A stretch of 64,000 nt of DNA from Albifimbria verrucaria (GCA_020081605.1 JAHREC010000062.1:1984001-2048000); one strand, 5' to 3'; shown: positions 49,101 through 60,964, counted from the first letter of the stretch. The notes: generated from the letters alone by a model not told the origin. Program-made: numbers and translations.

Positions 49101-51776
49101 GAGGCCCATAAGCCAGTCAGTCTCCTTACTCAGTTACTCGAGAGTCGTCAATATCCTCTGAGATCCAAGCCTAAGAGCAATCGGGACGGACATACAGACA
49201 AATAGGCGTGTCTCTTCGGAATACTGTTCGTGTGCCACCTGGGTGCGCCAGATTTTTCACAGGCGTTTAGCCTACCAACAACAATGCTGCCGAGCCCAGT
49301 GACTCGTCAAAAATCGAGTGTGGGATGTCCCGGTATGGGACCGTTTGCCACGAGCAATCAACAGCGCATGCTGGTTCTGTGGGCAATTTGGGGAATGGTC
49401 GAGCGAGGAGGTTCCATCCTGCCTGCATCGGCGTTGAAGGCAAGCAGGGCAGGCTACCGAGTTTCCATGCGAACCATCGTATCTTCACAGCCCTTCCAAA
49501 AGTTTCGTCAAATATCCATTTTCATGCACTTGGCGAAAACATACTTGGCACGCAGTCAAATATGGCAAGGCTCCGTCTACGCCGCCCCTCCCCTTCGATC
49601 GCCGGTCAGGTCATCATCACTCCATACAGGGAAGCCACAACCAACGAAAAGCCCACTGGTTACGGAGTAGGCCGGACGAGCGTTAGGTCACTGTGATGCT
49701 TGTCTTGCGAGTCCGCTTAGTGGTGCATGCTCCAGTATGCAACATGTGCGTGAGGTGTCATGCGCAGGCCAGGTACCCTGAATTCGGTTTACCCCTGCCT
49801 GCAGCCCAATCTGTAGCTTTCGATAATAACTGCCTGCACATATACGACTCATCTGAGAAATCCTTCCCTCCCCCAAGCAACGGCCGGAAGTGAACCATGC
49901 TGGAAGCTCGACATCCAGTGTAGCCGAGCAGAAAATAGGAGGATGAAACATCAGCGGGATCTTCGTGCCCGGACCCAGCACCCAAATCCGTACATCCCGG
50001 TGAGGAACCATTCTTAGGCCGCTGGCATGATTGCAGATGCCGCACAAGGCAATACACTTCCGTAGTGCAGAGCACAAGTTCGGGTCTGCTTGGAAGAAGC
50101 AAGGTCCACGATATAAGTCTACTCCGAGCCACACATCGAAGTTGCGAATCAGACCAAAACCGGCTGCGCGGCTACTGTCTCAGAGAACGGTTGTCTGGAA
50201 CAAGTCGAAAGCAAAGCGTTCGAACCCACACATGTAACGCGGCGTGCGAAGTAAGGGCAGATCTTCGCTATTCGGGGAACGGCACCACCCAAGGGCCCAA
50301 GGGTATCAATGGCTCTGGATTACAGCCCATGCATACGACAACCTTCACCTGAGGGAAAAGTGTAACTGCGGCATGACCAAGAACATTCGCTCCAAGCAGG
50401 CACGCTTGTCGGTGCCACCCGACCCCAACGCCATGGGTCCAGCCCTAGACTGGCTTACAAGGATACTTTGTCGTGTCCGATACTAAGTGACGCCGGATAT
50501 ATCGTCGGTCGAAGCTTCGAGTGTGGAGGTGCATATGCTAGCCTGTCGAGAAATGCAGCCACTGTTATGGCAAGCGTGTTTGGAGCATTTCATTTTGGAG
50601 GTCTCGGCCGCACCTGGCTGACGTCGATATTATTATGGCTCCTGTTCGCCCATCCCTTTGACGTGCATTTTTAGAATGGGGCATGGGTGTGGCTGTTGGC
50701 CATGACTCGCCCCGGAGCCTTCATGCGACACAGAGACGGTCAACGTTGTATCTCCAGGGCCTGTCATCCTTCGATGGGCATGGCCTGAGGCGCCAGCCCA
50801 TACACCCATCCAGTTCACGGTTCGTGTTGTTAACGTTCGCCTGGAACCCGCTGCTTGGATGCATCGTCAGCCCCCACCCCGACGGCCGGTGGTCGAATCG
50901 AAGGCCGAGCATACGTTTCGTGCCATCACCAGCAGGCCAGCTGCTGTCTTACCATTGGCCGTGGAAGCTCCTCCGCTCTCGCACATCCCGAAAACCTGTT
51001 GGCGGGTATCATTTCACCTGAATCTACCCTGCACTTTACCTGCCTTCCATATGGCACATCACACTCGCCTGGATGGTATTTGTAGCCTTGCCATGCATCC
51101 ATCCCACGCCTGGGCTGGCCCGCAGCTGTCGAATGTTGGAGAATCCATGTTTCGCCCTCTCTACTGGAGCGATGGATATGAGTGTACAAGAGGACCTGCA
51201 TCGACCTGTCGGCATGCCATGTCACCGGAAGTGCTTTGGGCTTACTCCCGTGGCTAGATGAGCAGCCAGAGACCCATATTAGCTCCATGCTGAGACATTT
51301 TGGTAGTCTCGGGTCGCAATGTCTCTATCGCGCGGATTACTACCTCATACTACGCTGCTAGCGAGATTCGACACAACGCAGGCACCATGGCTCAACCGCC
51401 CCATGCATGGTTCAGCAGTTGCCGGCTCCTACGTACACCCTACAGGAGGACATCATAGTTGTAGATCCCTGACATCGATTCGCTGGACATGGGAGGAGGC
51501 TACCCGAACACCCACCCCACCTCGTCTCTCGGGGCCACACTTACACACCTCCTTGTTCTGGAGACTGCAACAACAACATTACACATGCTACGCCTTTGCC
51601 AATTATCTTCGCGTCACTACGGTGGCCCCGCGTGCTCCATGAAAGAGCGGCGACAGCGGGCAGCCTGAGCAGAGCATTCGTTTTCGGAATCGTGGAACCT
51701 AAGCCGCTCGTCATGGGTGTCGAGGACACACCCAAGTGGTGAGCAAAAAGGGAGGACTGCAGATCGTGGGCCTTAC

Positions 51777-51826
51777 ATTTCTCTAAGAACATTGATCGTT
51801 AAAAGTCAGAAAATTCTTAGAGAAAT
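51777..51826. repeat. Perfect 13-bp inverted repeat in AT-rich block
   Basis: ATTTCTCTAAGAA at 51777-51789 is exactly reverse-complementary to TTCTTAGAGAAAT at 51814-51826, with a 24-base loop. The surrounding ~140 bases are AT-rich compared with the rest of the desert. Confidence 0.8.
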
Positions 51827-51848
51827 CGTAGGAAAACCAAGAATATGC

Positions 51849-51908
51849 TTTACATATTTGTTCCGATTACATGATTACGCCGAACAAATGTAATCTTAAC
51901 ATTTGTCG
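51849..51908. repeat. Competing inverted repeats around ACAAATGT
   Basis: TTACATATTTGTTC pairs with GAACAAATGTAA with a two-base bulge, and the same right arm (CCGAACAAATGT) can instead pair with ACATTTGTCGG just downstream with a one-base bulge. Two mutually exclusive hairpins are therefore possible. Confidence 0.65.
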
Positions 51909-54286
51909 GTTCTAATTCTCACTCATCGGTGCTTGCAGTCCCTATTTGATTGCTACCCACTTGACACCGTCTGCTTACCGGATCTAGGCCGAGATGGCTG
52001 GGAGGACTCGCTCGTGTCCATACCAATGCCCAGCTCTAGCACGATATCTGACACCGAGCTTTCAACCTGGAGAAAAGTGGACGCCTCGCAGCCATCAGGC
52101 CACACGGATCCTGATGGTACACAGAGTTGCCTGCTTGCTTTGTCTCCAGGTAGTGCGAGTCAATTGTTGCTTTTGGCTTGCCGCCATTGCATGATGGCTT
52201 CTGACAGCCAACAGGGGAAAGATTGTGTCCGTGGCGACGGCCCCAGGACCCGTTGGTTACCGATATGCTCAAGACTGCAGGACGACTATGATATGGGTGT
52301 CACGATGATTCGATGACCACACGCTTGCATTAAGCCTCAGATGCACGCCCATGACTTGTCATCTCCGAATGCCTGCATGGAGGTCAAACCACCACCTGCA
52401 ATCATCCACCTCTGCTGTAACTGCAACTCTATCCATAATAAAAATGACCAGGCAAAAAGACTGCGGAGACACCGGACCTTTTCTGGGATCCTGCGCTTCT
52501 CCTCCGCCCCCGATACCCAACTCTTCAACACCCCTTTCACCGCTCTTCCTGCCACTCCAACCTATTCGTCGGCCTTGCTATAACGGCCTAACCTGAGTGT
52601 AACAGCTGTTAAATGTGATTGCTAACATCCGAGGCGAGACTGACTTGGTGTTTCCTTTCGCCGTCCCAGTTTCTTTATCGCTCCTCCTGGCTAGTTCTCA
52701 CGATGGGTCTCCCAAAATGCAGTCTGATCAAATATTGCCACCTGGCTCGATCTGATACTGAGAAGTACTCGACACTCGGCACAAGAACATTCCCATTTAA
52801 TCCTGCTACGTGCTACGACCACTAGATACTCTATACCTCGGACTGATTTGACGAAACATCTAATCTCCTTCGTCGCGTCAAGGGCACGGTAGCAGTTGCC
52901 ACAACTCCTGTCTGACGTCTCGGCTCCCGGTAAATGAAGGATATTACTTAAGGGACGTCGCGGCAGTCATCTTCCTCTCCAAGGAATCGTAAGGCAGCAT
53001 AGCTGTGTCAGCCAACCCAACCCTGCAGCAACGGGATACGCAGAGCATGGCGTTGTTGCATGTATGTGCGACATATCGATGGCGGCATGTTTCTTACCAA
53101 GATCTTCTAGACTTGCCATGAGACGGCACGCTGAAAAGGAGTGTAGCCCTGGGTGTGCAAGCAGAAAATTGGCCGGCTCCCTGCTTTGCGTCTCATACCC
53201 AATATCCAAGGCTGTGCCGTTACTCACCCAGGAAGAACGGAAGGGACGGCTGCTCAGATGTCACATCTGTCTCTCCCTTTCGTTGGGTACGCCGCGGCCC
53301 ATGCGTAAGCTCGAGCCGTGCAGGCAATAGGATTGACGACATCTCATGGGCATATCCTGGTCTGCATCAGCCTATGCTACATGTTCGACTCTTCCGTACG
53401 TTGTCTAGCGATGCTACCTCAAGCCTCAACCTTGCACGACAGGAGTTGACATCAGCTGCTATGCAGCCACGCGGCATCCTTTGACGTAACTTGGGTTTGT
53501 ACCAAGTCGCTTAATGGTCAGGTCAAGCAACTCGGCTTATAGTATCTGACAATCCTACAGCCATCTTCCTTGTGCTTATTTCCATCGGAACACTGAGTAA
53601 CAGGCTGGTTGGCGACAACGCAGCCATGATCCATTTACCATCATCTGACAAACCCAGACTCATGTATCCATCATTCGACTTTCCTATTGCAGTAGCTGCC
53701 ATCACGGGTATTGTAGTGTTGGGCAGTAAGTGATATCATGCTTTCTTTGGAAGGTAATACATCGGTTTTGAAGCCGTTCAAGTAAATTTGTTGCTTTGAA
53801 TATATCCATCCTGGCATTATGTGCCACTCGTATTATAGCAGGTCGCGATATACATTGTCCTAACATTCGACACATCCGATAATGAAACATGATATATATA
53901 TTATGATCAATTCGAGGAATATTAATACTTAGTTATGCATACCTTCTCACTGGCGCCGTTACCTCTTAGTTGTTCCAAGCATATCCCGACTTCAAACCCC
54001 AGACTTTGCGCTTGCGGCTTGCGGAATCAGCACCCGAGTTGCCTAACTAAACAGTTTATGTGGTCGGGCTAGATGTAAGTTTGGGGCGAGTTATGATACA
54101 ATTTTCAAAGAGAAGGGGATCAAGGGTAGGGTTAGGCATATGAATGCACACCATCTGTCATTCTTTTATCGAAACGTGATGAATATGATATAACTGGTCG
54201 TTCTCAAGCTACCAGTCCGAATCGTGGGCGTGGTCTCCTGAGAAAGGCAATTCACACGCCTCAAATAGCTAGGGAGACACTCGGGT

Positions 54287-55133
54287 TTAAATCTTCTTCT
54301 TGATCTGTCGCTCAGACAGGGCACTTGACAGGTCCCGGACGGAGTACCAGATGACCCAGAACGGAATGAAAACCCAGAGCATGTTGAAGAAGACCAGGTA
54401 GACCCAGAGATACATAAAGTTGCTTCCGTCGAGATTCACGTTTCCAATCAACCACTCTGGGCAGAAGGTCATGAAACCTATCATGGGACCAGTCAGTTTC
54501 GGGGCATCCGCGAGTAGGGTAGTCATTAGCGCACCTCCGTAGATCTCACACGTAGCCAGGATGATCATCCAGATGCTCGCTCTGGGGTCTCGCTTGGCGA
54601 GGCAGTAGCAAACGTAAACAGCCAGCGGCCCATCGAAGAAGACTGTGAGGAGTTCCAAGCTCACGACACCCTATCAAACGCGAACAGTCAGCAAACAAAC
54701 CATATGAAAACTTGGGTTGACTACGGCCGTTAGGGGCCATACCAGATCAACACCAGCCCATCGCTTGTCCGCCTTGGCGTAGACCATCCACAGCTGCGCA
54801 AACGGGTTGCTCCCGCCCGACTGCGGCCCGTACACACGGTCCACGGTGCCCAGGAAGCCCTGCGGCGTGGGGAACAACAGCGGACCAGTGCCGTTCTCGA
54901 CCGCCGGTTGGTGTGAGAAGAAGCAGTGGTACAGGAAGCTTCCCTCGAGGATGAAGTGGCAAAGCGCGTCCGCCAGGTGCCAGATGAACAGGAAGCGCCC
55001 CGTGCCGCTGGTAGAAGGGGCCAGGACCTGGCGCGACGCAGCGTAGGCTGCGACAACAATGGCGACGGTCGAGGCCAGTGAGATGAGCGTCGTCTGATCA
55101 AACAGATCAGGGGAGGGCGGATGTTGAAGCCAT
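54287..55133 (-). CDS. EBP-type sterol delta8-delta7 isomerase (EXPERA domain)
   Basis: Membrane protein of the emopamil-binding-protein family, predicted to move the sterol double bond from C8 to C7. Four hydrophobic helices are visible. Key family positions include LFIWHLADALCHFILEGSF (active-site His/Glu), WMVYAKADKRWAGVD and CEIYGGFMTFCPEWL. Introns 54742-54671 and 54534-54478 preserve frame exactly. The end is a dilysine-like KKKI, suggesting ER retention. ATG 55133 gives MASTSALP and needs two more bases at G4 55110-55113 to join DLFDQTTL; the start is therefore tentative. Fungi normally use the unrelated Erg2 for this step, so EBP may act on other sterols or as a second isozyme. Confidence 0.83.
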
Positions 55134-55581
55134 AGCTGCGTTGAACCGTACACGGTCGTGTAGACTGATTGACGATATGGCTAATTGGTGAGTTGTCGGA
55201 TCGCAATCTCAAAAATATCACGACGAGCAAAGACTAGAGCTTGATCCCTGTGATAGTTATTGGTGCATCAGGGTAGCTCCGTGCGGCGCGGGACGATTCC
55301 GATGTGGGGCACATCCGGGTACATCCAGGTACAGCAAAATAGCTTCTTTGGGACCATCCACAGGGCCAATTCATGAACTATCATGGAAGGATCAGTGCTT
55401 CTGGTGCTCACAGGACATAATTTTTCATTTCCGTAGTTTCCTGTCTATGATACATTCCTTCACAAATAATGTTGCTAATTTTTCTTGTCTGGATCTTGTT
55501 ACTCGATCGTGACATCCAGGCTGATGCTTGTCCGGCCAGTCGTAGACTCTATGTCCCGCCAGGCCCATGCCCATCATATAT
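55134..55581. other. Promoter of EBP gene and 3' flank of NAD kinase
   Basis: No gene seen; contains GTACATCCAGGTACAG-type motifs near 55317-55335. Confidence 0.4.
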
Positions 55582-57422
55582 CTATGACTTTCCATCATCC
55601 CATTCGCTGAAGCCCTTCTGCTTCTGCCTCGAATTCCAACCTAGTTTTGCTCTGATACTGTTGACCCAGTCCTCGCTCCTACGGCCCTCGGTTTGAACTG
55701 AAGCGAAAGGGTATCGGCTGGCACTGATAGTGACATAGTCGCCTGGCCGCAGTTCCACACGCTCACGTCCGTCGAAGCTCGCCCACGACGCGTTTCGCGC
55801 ATCATACGGCACGCCTACTCGTAGTACAATGGTATCTGGTAGGATAATCGGCCTGAAAGACAGCGTATGGGCACATATCGATGTGACAAGCATGACCGGG
55901 TTCTCCGGGTGGCAAAGGAGCCGCCAGCGGCAAGATTATATGCGGTTGAGCCGGTTGGTGTACAGACACAAATTCCATCGGCCAGGACCGAGGTAAAATG
56001 CTCGTCGTCGCCAAAAATCTCCGTATTCGACATTGCTGGCAGAGTGTCAGAAAGTCTCATGCACAGCAACGGTACGCAGACATCCTGAACTTACTTGGAT
56101 TTGGCCCACGATCAACAACAACTTCATTCAGAATCTCAAAGGTACCATTAGGACGATGCGTGTGCGCATCCTCTTTTCCTCTCCAATAAGTTCTTCTACC
56201 AAATCCCGCCGAGCCGACGCATCATCTTGTTCCGACCCTGACTCTTGCCCGTTTACGGCTCCATTTCGTGGTATACTTCTCATGACGGTGCACTCAAACC
56301 GGAGTCTGAGGCTAACTGTCACGCCTTCGCGGAATGCAGTATTTAGAGTCGACACATAGTCCGTAAAGTCGAACTTGGTCAGGAACCCAAGGCTTCCAAG
56401 CGAGAAGCTCAGGACGGGGGACAATACGTTGAAACAACCAGCTGGCATAAAGTACTGTCCCATCTCCTCCCAAGGTGATGACAAAATCAAACATGTGCGG
56501 TCTTGACCGACACATGTCCTCGTCCCAGTACCGGAGACGATTTCGAATAGATTCCCTCGCACTCTCCTCGCTTGTTGAACCATCTGCGGCATACCTGGTA
56601 GCAAGTTCGTCAATCAGGCCGGCAGCGTTAAACCTCTTGTTGTCCTTGAGGGTATCTTGCACGAAGACAGTATACTTGGTTTCCGGTCTTTGTCCAATAA
56701 CCACCGGGTTAATTCTCTGGTCTTTGGAGGAGTTCAGCATCGTAGATTTTGGTCAGGAGGAATATTGTTTTGACGCGGAACTTGATGCGCATGCTACTTA
56801 GACGCCTACTGAGCTCTCTTACACCCCAAGCCATATCGCTTAGCTGCTTCTTAGTCAGTGTGCGGCTGCGGACTTCGTCATGCGAGATAGATGCTAGATC
56901 TAGTTCCGACATGCTTTTTGTCATCTCCTTGGTCCAGACTTGCTGATCAGCCTGGCCAGGTTGTCCGTGTTCCAGGCTGTCCATGTCGACAACCACCTTG
57001 GATTCACGGCGACGCATTTTGGGTTCTACTAGGGCATTCTTCCCTTGATCGTCGGAGATGTCGACCTGGTCTATGTATTTGCCGGGATCATTGTATATGG
57101 GATGTGGCATGGGGAATCATTGTCTCCATTGTTGCAGGCAGTCGTTGCGCGTCTCTGCGCTTCGAGAAATTGATGAACGATACATTCGCTCCGAGGGTTG
57201 GTCCTGTTATGTCGCGGCATCAAGGCTTCTGAGGTGACGAGCGAGCTCTTTCGGCGGTATGGATTCGCAGGGTCGAAGGTTACCTGTTGATACAGAGTAC
57301 TGTCAGGTGAGAAGACGTTGAGGGTGTGTACAAATAGCGCCCACCTCGACGGCATTGGTGTCGTCATCGCTATCGTCCTGGATACCCTCGAAGGAGATTC
57401 GTTTCCGTGCTGGGTCGGCCAT
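55582..57422 (-). CDS. NAD kinase
   Basis: Phosphorylates NAD to NADP. ATG 57422 (MADPARKRISFEGIQDD); the first intron is about 57338-57282. An N-terminal extension (HPIYNDPGKYIDQVDISDD, RRRESKVVVDMDS) is followed by the catalytic domain: VITLGGDGTVLYASWLFQ (GGDG motif), FSLGSLGFLTKFD, EILNEVVVDRGPN (NE/D motif), ICVCTPTGSTAYNLAAGG (nucleotide binding) and SFRPIILPD. Further introns split RGPNP|MSNTE. Frame breaks: G4 57111-57114, near 56735 and 56685, G5 56416-56420 (two bases), T4 56174-56177 and near 55918. Even so, every family motif is present in order, so a working gene is likely. It resembles the Utr1/Yef1 cytosolic type more than mitochondrial Pos5 because no clear targeting peptide is seen. 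Confidence 0.87.
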
Positions 57423-58209
57423 GGTGGCAGTATGACGTCTTTTGGTGGGTGAGTCCCGGAGGTTCGTGATCGAAGTCTTGTGGGAAGGTTGCGGGTTGCG
57501 AGACAGATGTGAGGCTATCCAAGTGCATGTCTTTCGGTCGAAGCACCAAATGATCACGAGTCTGCTGTCACAGGTATCGATGCGTGAACCACGGTCCCAT
57601 TGTTACAAGTAGGCGATAGCAGTATACATGATGAAGGGCTGGCTATGCGTCATGACGAGGAACAGTCTGGAATGGCCAAGAGGAGTAGGTAAGCTTCAGG
57701 CTTCGCCAAAGAGCTCCGAGTGAAGATGCACGACGTATTGAGACCCCACCTACCTAGTACGGAAGGGTCGCCGCAGCCCCTGCCACACTGTGCTTGTGCT
57801 GTATTACCTAACCGGTAGACTCTGCATTGCACCTGCAGCAAACCCCACCATGGCCTGTCGATTCGATTACATAACCACTCTGAACAGCACGGAGGAAACC
57901 CCGCTGGTTCTTCGTTCTTGGTTCTTGGGTTGTAGGGTAGCTTGGGTAGATGCCTGCCGACTCGCAACAGTCATCACATTCATATCTGTTAGAAAACACG
58001 TCAATTGTCTTGAATATATGTGACTTGGTCAATTCTCTAGTTTTAATTACATTCATAATCTGTGTATTCGTTTAACATATTGATTTAATAGAGGGGCACA
58101 CAACCTTTCATGTCAGTGAGGCAGATACTAGAATTGAACTTCAACGTGCATAGTTGAAATATCGAGAGCCATGAGGAACACATAACTATTCGAACAACGC
58201 CAAATATCT
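57423..58209. other. Intergenic upstream of NAD kinase
   Basis: NADK promoter side, including GTAGGTAAGC and CCTACCTAGTACGG patches (57683-57765) and an AT-rich end (58020-58110). No gene recognised. Confidence 0.45.
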
Positions 58210-58518
58210 CTACAAACCCTCCATTCTACCTAACCCCTTACTACTTAGAACTGTTCCGTCCGCATTGGACCTGCTATTTGAAACGTGGAAAGCAGAATGT
58301 TCTACCTCTGACTTGAGCTCGAGACGAGCTGGGTTTGTCCGGCGCTCACGATATCGCCATACACATACTCCAATTGCACCATATTCCATCACATACGACC
58401 ATAGGTGCATGAAAGCATGGGATCCCGTCCGCTCTCCCTTAATTAAGCATGTAACCGGCAGATTAGTAGTTGGGTCGGTGACGACCAGCGAATACCGGCT
58501 GTTGTATGTTTTTGCCAT
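58210..58518 (-). CDS. Possible small protein or last exon, unknown function
   Basis: An open frame from ATG 58518 (MAKTYNSRYSLVVTDP) with balanced composition and segments such as LPVTCLIKGERTGS and MEYGAIGVCVWRY. Upstream, a frame reading AAYAALYMMEALWTVQQ can be joined through a 35-bp GT...AG candidate intron (58563-58529), which would make this a terminal exon of a longer gene starting beyond 58640. No domain recognised. It may equally be chance; the DNA here is AT-richer than most of the window. Confidence 0.3.
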   Translation of the reverse strand: MAKTYNSRYSLVVTDPTTNLPVTCLIKGERTGSHAFMHLWSYVMEYGAIGVCVWRYRERRTNPARLELKSEVEHSAFHVSNSRSNADGTVLSSKGLGRMEGL

Positions 58519-58829
58519 CTCCACATTTTTGCTGTTGTCTAGCAACGGCTACTCCTGATACCTTACCTTTTGCTGGACTGTCCATAAAGCTTCCATCATG
58601 TACAAAGCAGCATAAGCAGCTACAGACAACGGTCTGCTTCGAACCGGTTCCCATCATACGCTTAGGCTAAAGGGCACAGACAAGATGGAAACCTGGTTCT
58701 CTCTCGAGCGTTGAACTCGGTCCGTCTCATTATTTCTTGCCGTGCAATTCCGTGTCTCGGAAAGGATTTCTCAGGGAATCTCAATGCAAAGCATTTTGTT
58801 GTGGAGGTGTGAGAAAGGAGTAAGAGCGG

Positions 58830-58904
58830 TTTGCCTGCAGGTGCCCTGGCCTTGCACCATACAAGCACAGGTTTGTATTGGGACCTACATGAGGACCGGC
58901 GCAT
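58830..58904 (+). repeat. Dispersed repeat, copy A
   Basis: Begins TTTGCCTGCAGGTGCC and runs through CTTGCACCA, CAGGTTTGTAT and GGGACC...GGACC. It matches copy B at 61261-61338 at roughly four of five bases with a two-base gap. It overlaps the stop codon and last codons of cdc23 on the opposite strand. Confidence 0.65.
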
Positions 58905-60964
58905 CTAATCTGCTTGACGTACCAGAGCCCAGCTCGTAAAGTGTGCGGAAATCTTGTGCACGGGCACAAAGTTCAAGAATTCTCTTCGCGTCTGCTCCAG
59001 ACTCACTTTCCTCGTCGACCTGACTTGCAGCAGCGTAAGCTTTACAAAGTCCCCAATATCCACCGCCCACTGTGCCTGGAGGAGATAAGCTTGTGGTACA
59101 ATGACGTTGTTTACGTCTTCCATGGTGGACTCGTCTATGCTTTCGTCATGTTGCAGGACAGAGTATTCCGCCATGCCGATTTCGAGACATCTCGCAGCTG
59201 CCTGTCGATTATTGACCCTGTCATAGATATTGGCCAACTGATACAGTAACTCAATTCGTTTTGACCATATGTACGACCTGTTGCCTGTTCGATCCGTGGT
59301 CGAAATAGGAGAAGGTCCAATATGAACAAGGGCCGTCATCAAGGCTTTTGCTGCTTGGGGTAGTAGAGACAAGCCAACCAGGTTTTGAGACACTGATTGC
59401 CATAATCCCACATCGGCGGGCCTCAGTCTCGCAGCGCGCCGATGATAATATACGGCAAAGGTTCCCTTGTTTATACTCTCGTAGCATTGACCGAGACCTA
59501 CAAAACTTCTATAGTCGTGTTGATTTAGGCAAACGGCTCGACGATAACACTCAATTGCAGCATGTGTATTTTGTAGGTGAAGGTATTCGTGGCCGAGGAG
59601 AGTCCAAGCACCCGCGTTGCTGCGATCCAGGATCAACGCTTTCCTGAAAAACTCAACGGCGTCCTCATGACGATTAACTGAGGAGTAGTAATTCCCTATG
59701 ACACAGCATGTTTCTGGTCGATTGCGATCGAGGTTTGAGCATAGCTGAGCAATGAATGCTAACCGTTCTCGATCATCAATAATATAGAGAACGTTTGAAT
59801 AGTGATCGATGAAATCGAGTCGCTGAGGTTCTGATAGCAATGTTGACCAAAAGACCGTGGCTGCAACGCTAGTATCTTGACCGCAGTTAGTATATGAGAA
59901 AGCATACATTCCAGGTTGCAAACCTCTCATTTGATAATGTGCCAACGCCCTAAGTCCTTTCAAGAATCGACTGTTGGGAAAGATGGACTGGACTTGCATG
60001 AGTTCCGCAATAAGGGAGGGGACCCTAACTGCATCTTTTGTCGACAGCATATAGAGAGAAGATCAACCCCATCAGTGTTGGACTTAGTTCGGCCTGGATC
60101 TGCTTCAACTTCAGGTAGTTAGCTCCTATATCTTAAAAATTATGTACAGGATCATACATGTTGAGCATCCTGGATTAGATCTATGAGTTCTAGCCATGCG
60201 CCCCAGTTCCATGGATACAAGGCAACGCTCTTTAATAGCCAATAGATGGCATGGTCATAATTGGAGCCCTTTGCTAGAACCATTCCATAACTAACTAGCA
60301 AGTCAGTGAATCTCAGCACATTGAGGACTCGAATTAGCAGACAGGTACTCAAGCCAACCCTGACTAGTCTCACGCATAGTAGGTATACTCTCAGCTCTCT
60401 CAAACCAATCATATAGCACATTTTTAATAGGTATGAGCTGCGTGTTTGCGACTGGATTGTGATCAAATGGTCCGAGAATTTGCCCAAGTTGCTCGTTCTT
60501 AGACTTTTCTCCTGCCATAAATAGTGCATACAGGGACAGAAACAAAGCCTTCTGGCTAATACTGCGTGGAGGTGACCAGTTAAAAGTGCTTCTGGACATT
60601 ATAGGTTGCTGGTTAGATAGGAATACAGCTGCACAGCGCTGATACTCATGGCAGTCAAACAGAGACTTGGCTTGCAGATACTTAGGAAGTTCTCGAAGTT
60701 CTTGAAGCCGCAAAGAAGCATCGGAAGAGATAACAGTATCTGAGAAAGTGACCGTCTCGTCATTGTCATTCTCGGGGAGCGCGTTGAGCATTTCGGCAGC
60801 CCTAGCACCAAGCTGGTCAAACGATGGTAGGTGACATAAGGTATCTAAGAATGAGGGTTCACGTACCACTTAGAGCTCTGGTAGAGACATCTTTCTGAGC
60901 ATGAAATGACGGCCTGCTGCAAAGAGCAGCGAAGCTGTTGTACCTGCGACCTAGATAGCTCCAT
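58885..60964 (-). CDS. CDC23: Anaphase-promoting complex subunit Cdc23/APC8
   Basis: TPR scaffold subunit of the APC/C ubiquitin ligase. ATG 60964 opens MELSRSQVQQL and SERCLYQSSKW, the usual Cdc23 start. An intron (about 60888-60818) joins to AAEMLNALPEN, and others give WLEYLYGMVLAKG and HYQMRDTSV. TPR landmarks are LYPWNWGAWLELIDL, RPETCCVIGNYYS, AVEFFRKALILDRSNAGAW, LLGHEYLHLQNTHAAIE and LGQCYESINKGTFAVYYH. Several positions normally invariant are replaced (for example YRSFVGLGQ for YRAWYGLGQ), and the C terminus runs into a repeat. Frame changes occur at T4 60036-60039 and near 59042. The gene is either a fast-evolving ortholog or a second copy. Exon limits are approximate. Confidence 0.8.

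Larger units (their letters stand above)
43112..54286. other. 11-kb gene desert with ordinary base composition
   Basis: No recognisable protein gene, even allowing frame changes at base runs. Open frames are under about 180 codons, overlap on both strands and lack domain motifs. Composition is not AT-rich, so this is not a typical RIP-degraded repeat block. Contents that stand out are GTAGTAGTAATATGGTGATGATGG near 45040-45070 and the AT-rich inverted-repeat block at 51777-51910. It may be long regulatory DNA, non-coding RNA genes or anciently decayed sequence. Confidence 0.5.

Noticed and set aside
50215..50232. GCGTTCGAACCC resembling a tRNA T-arm
   Set aside because: No pairing stems, anticodon arm or acceptor stem around it.
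54127..54136. TAGGGTTAGG, like the telomere repeat
   Set aside because: Only one and a half units, with no array nearby; chance occurrence is enough.
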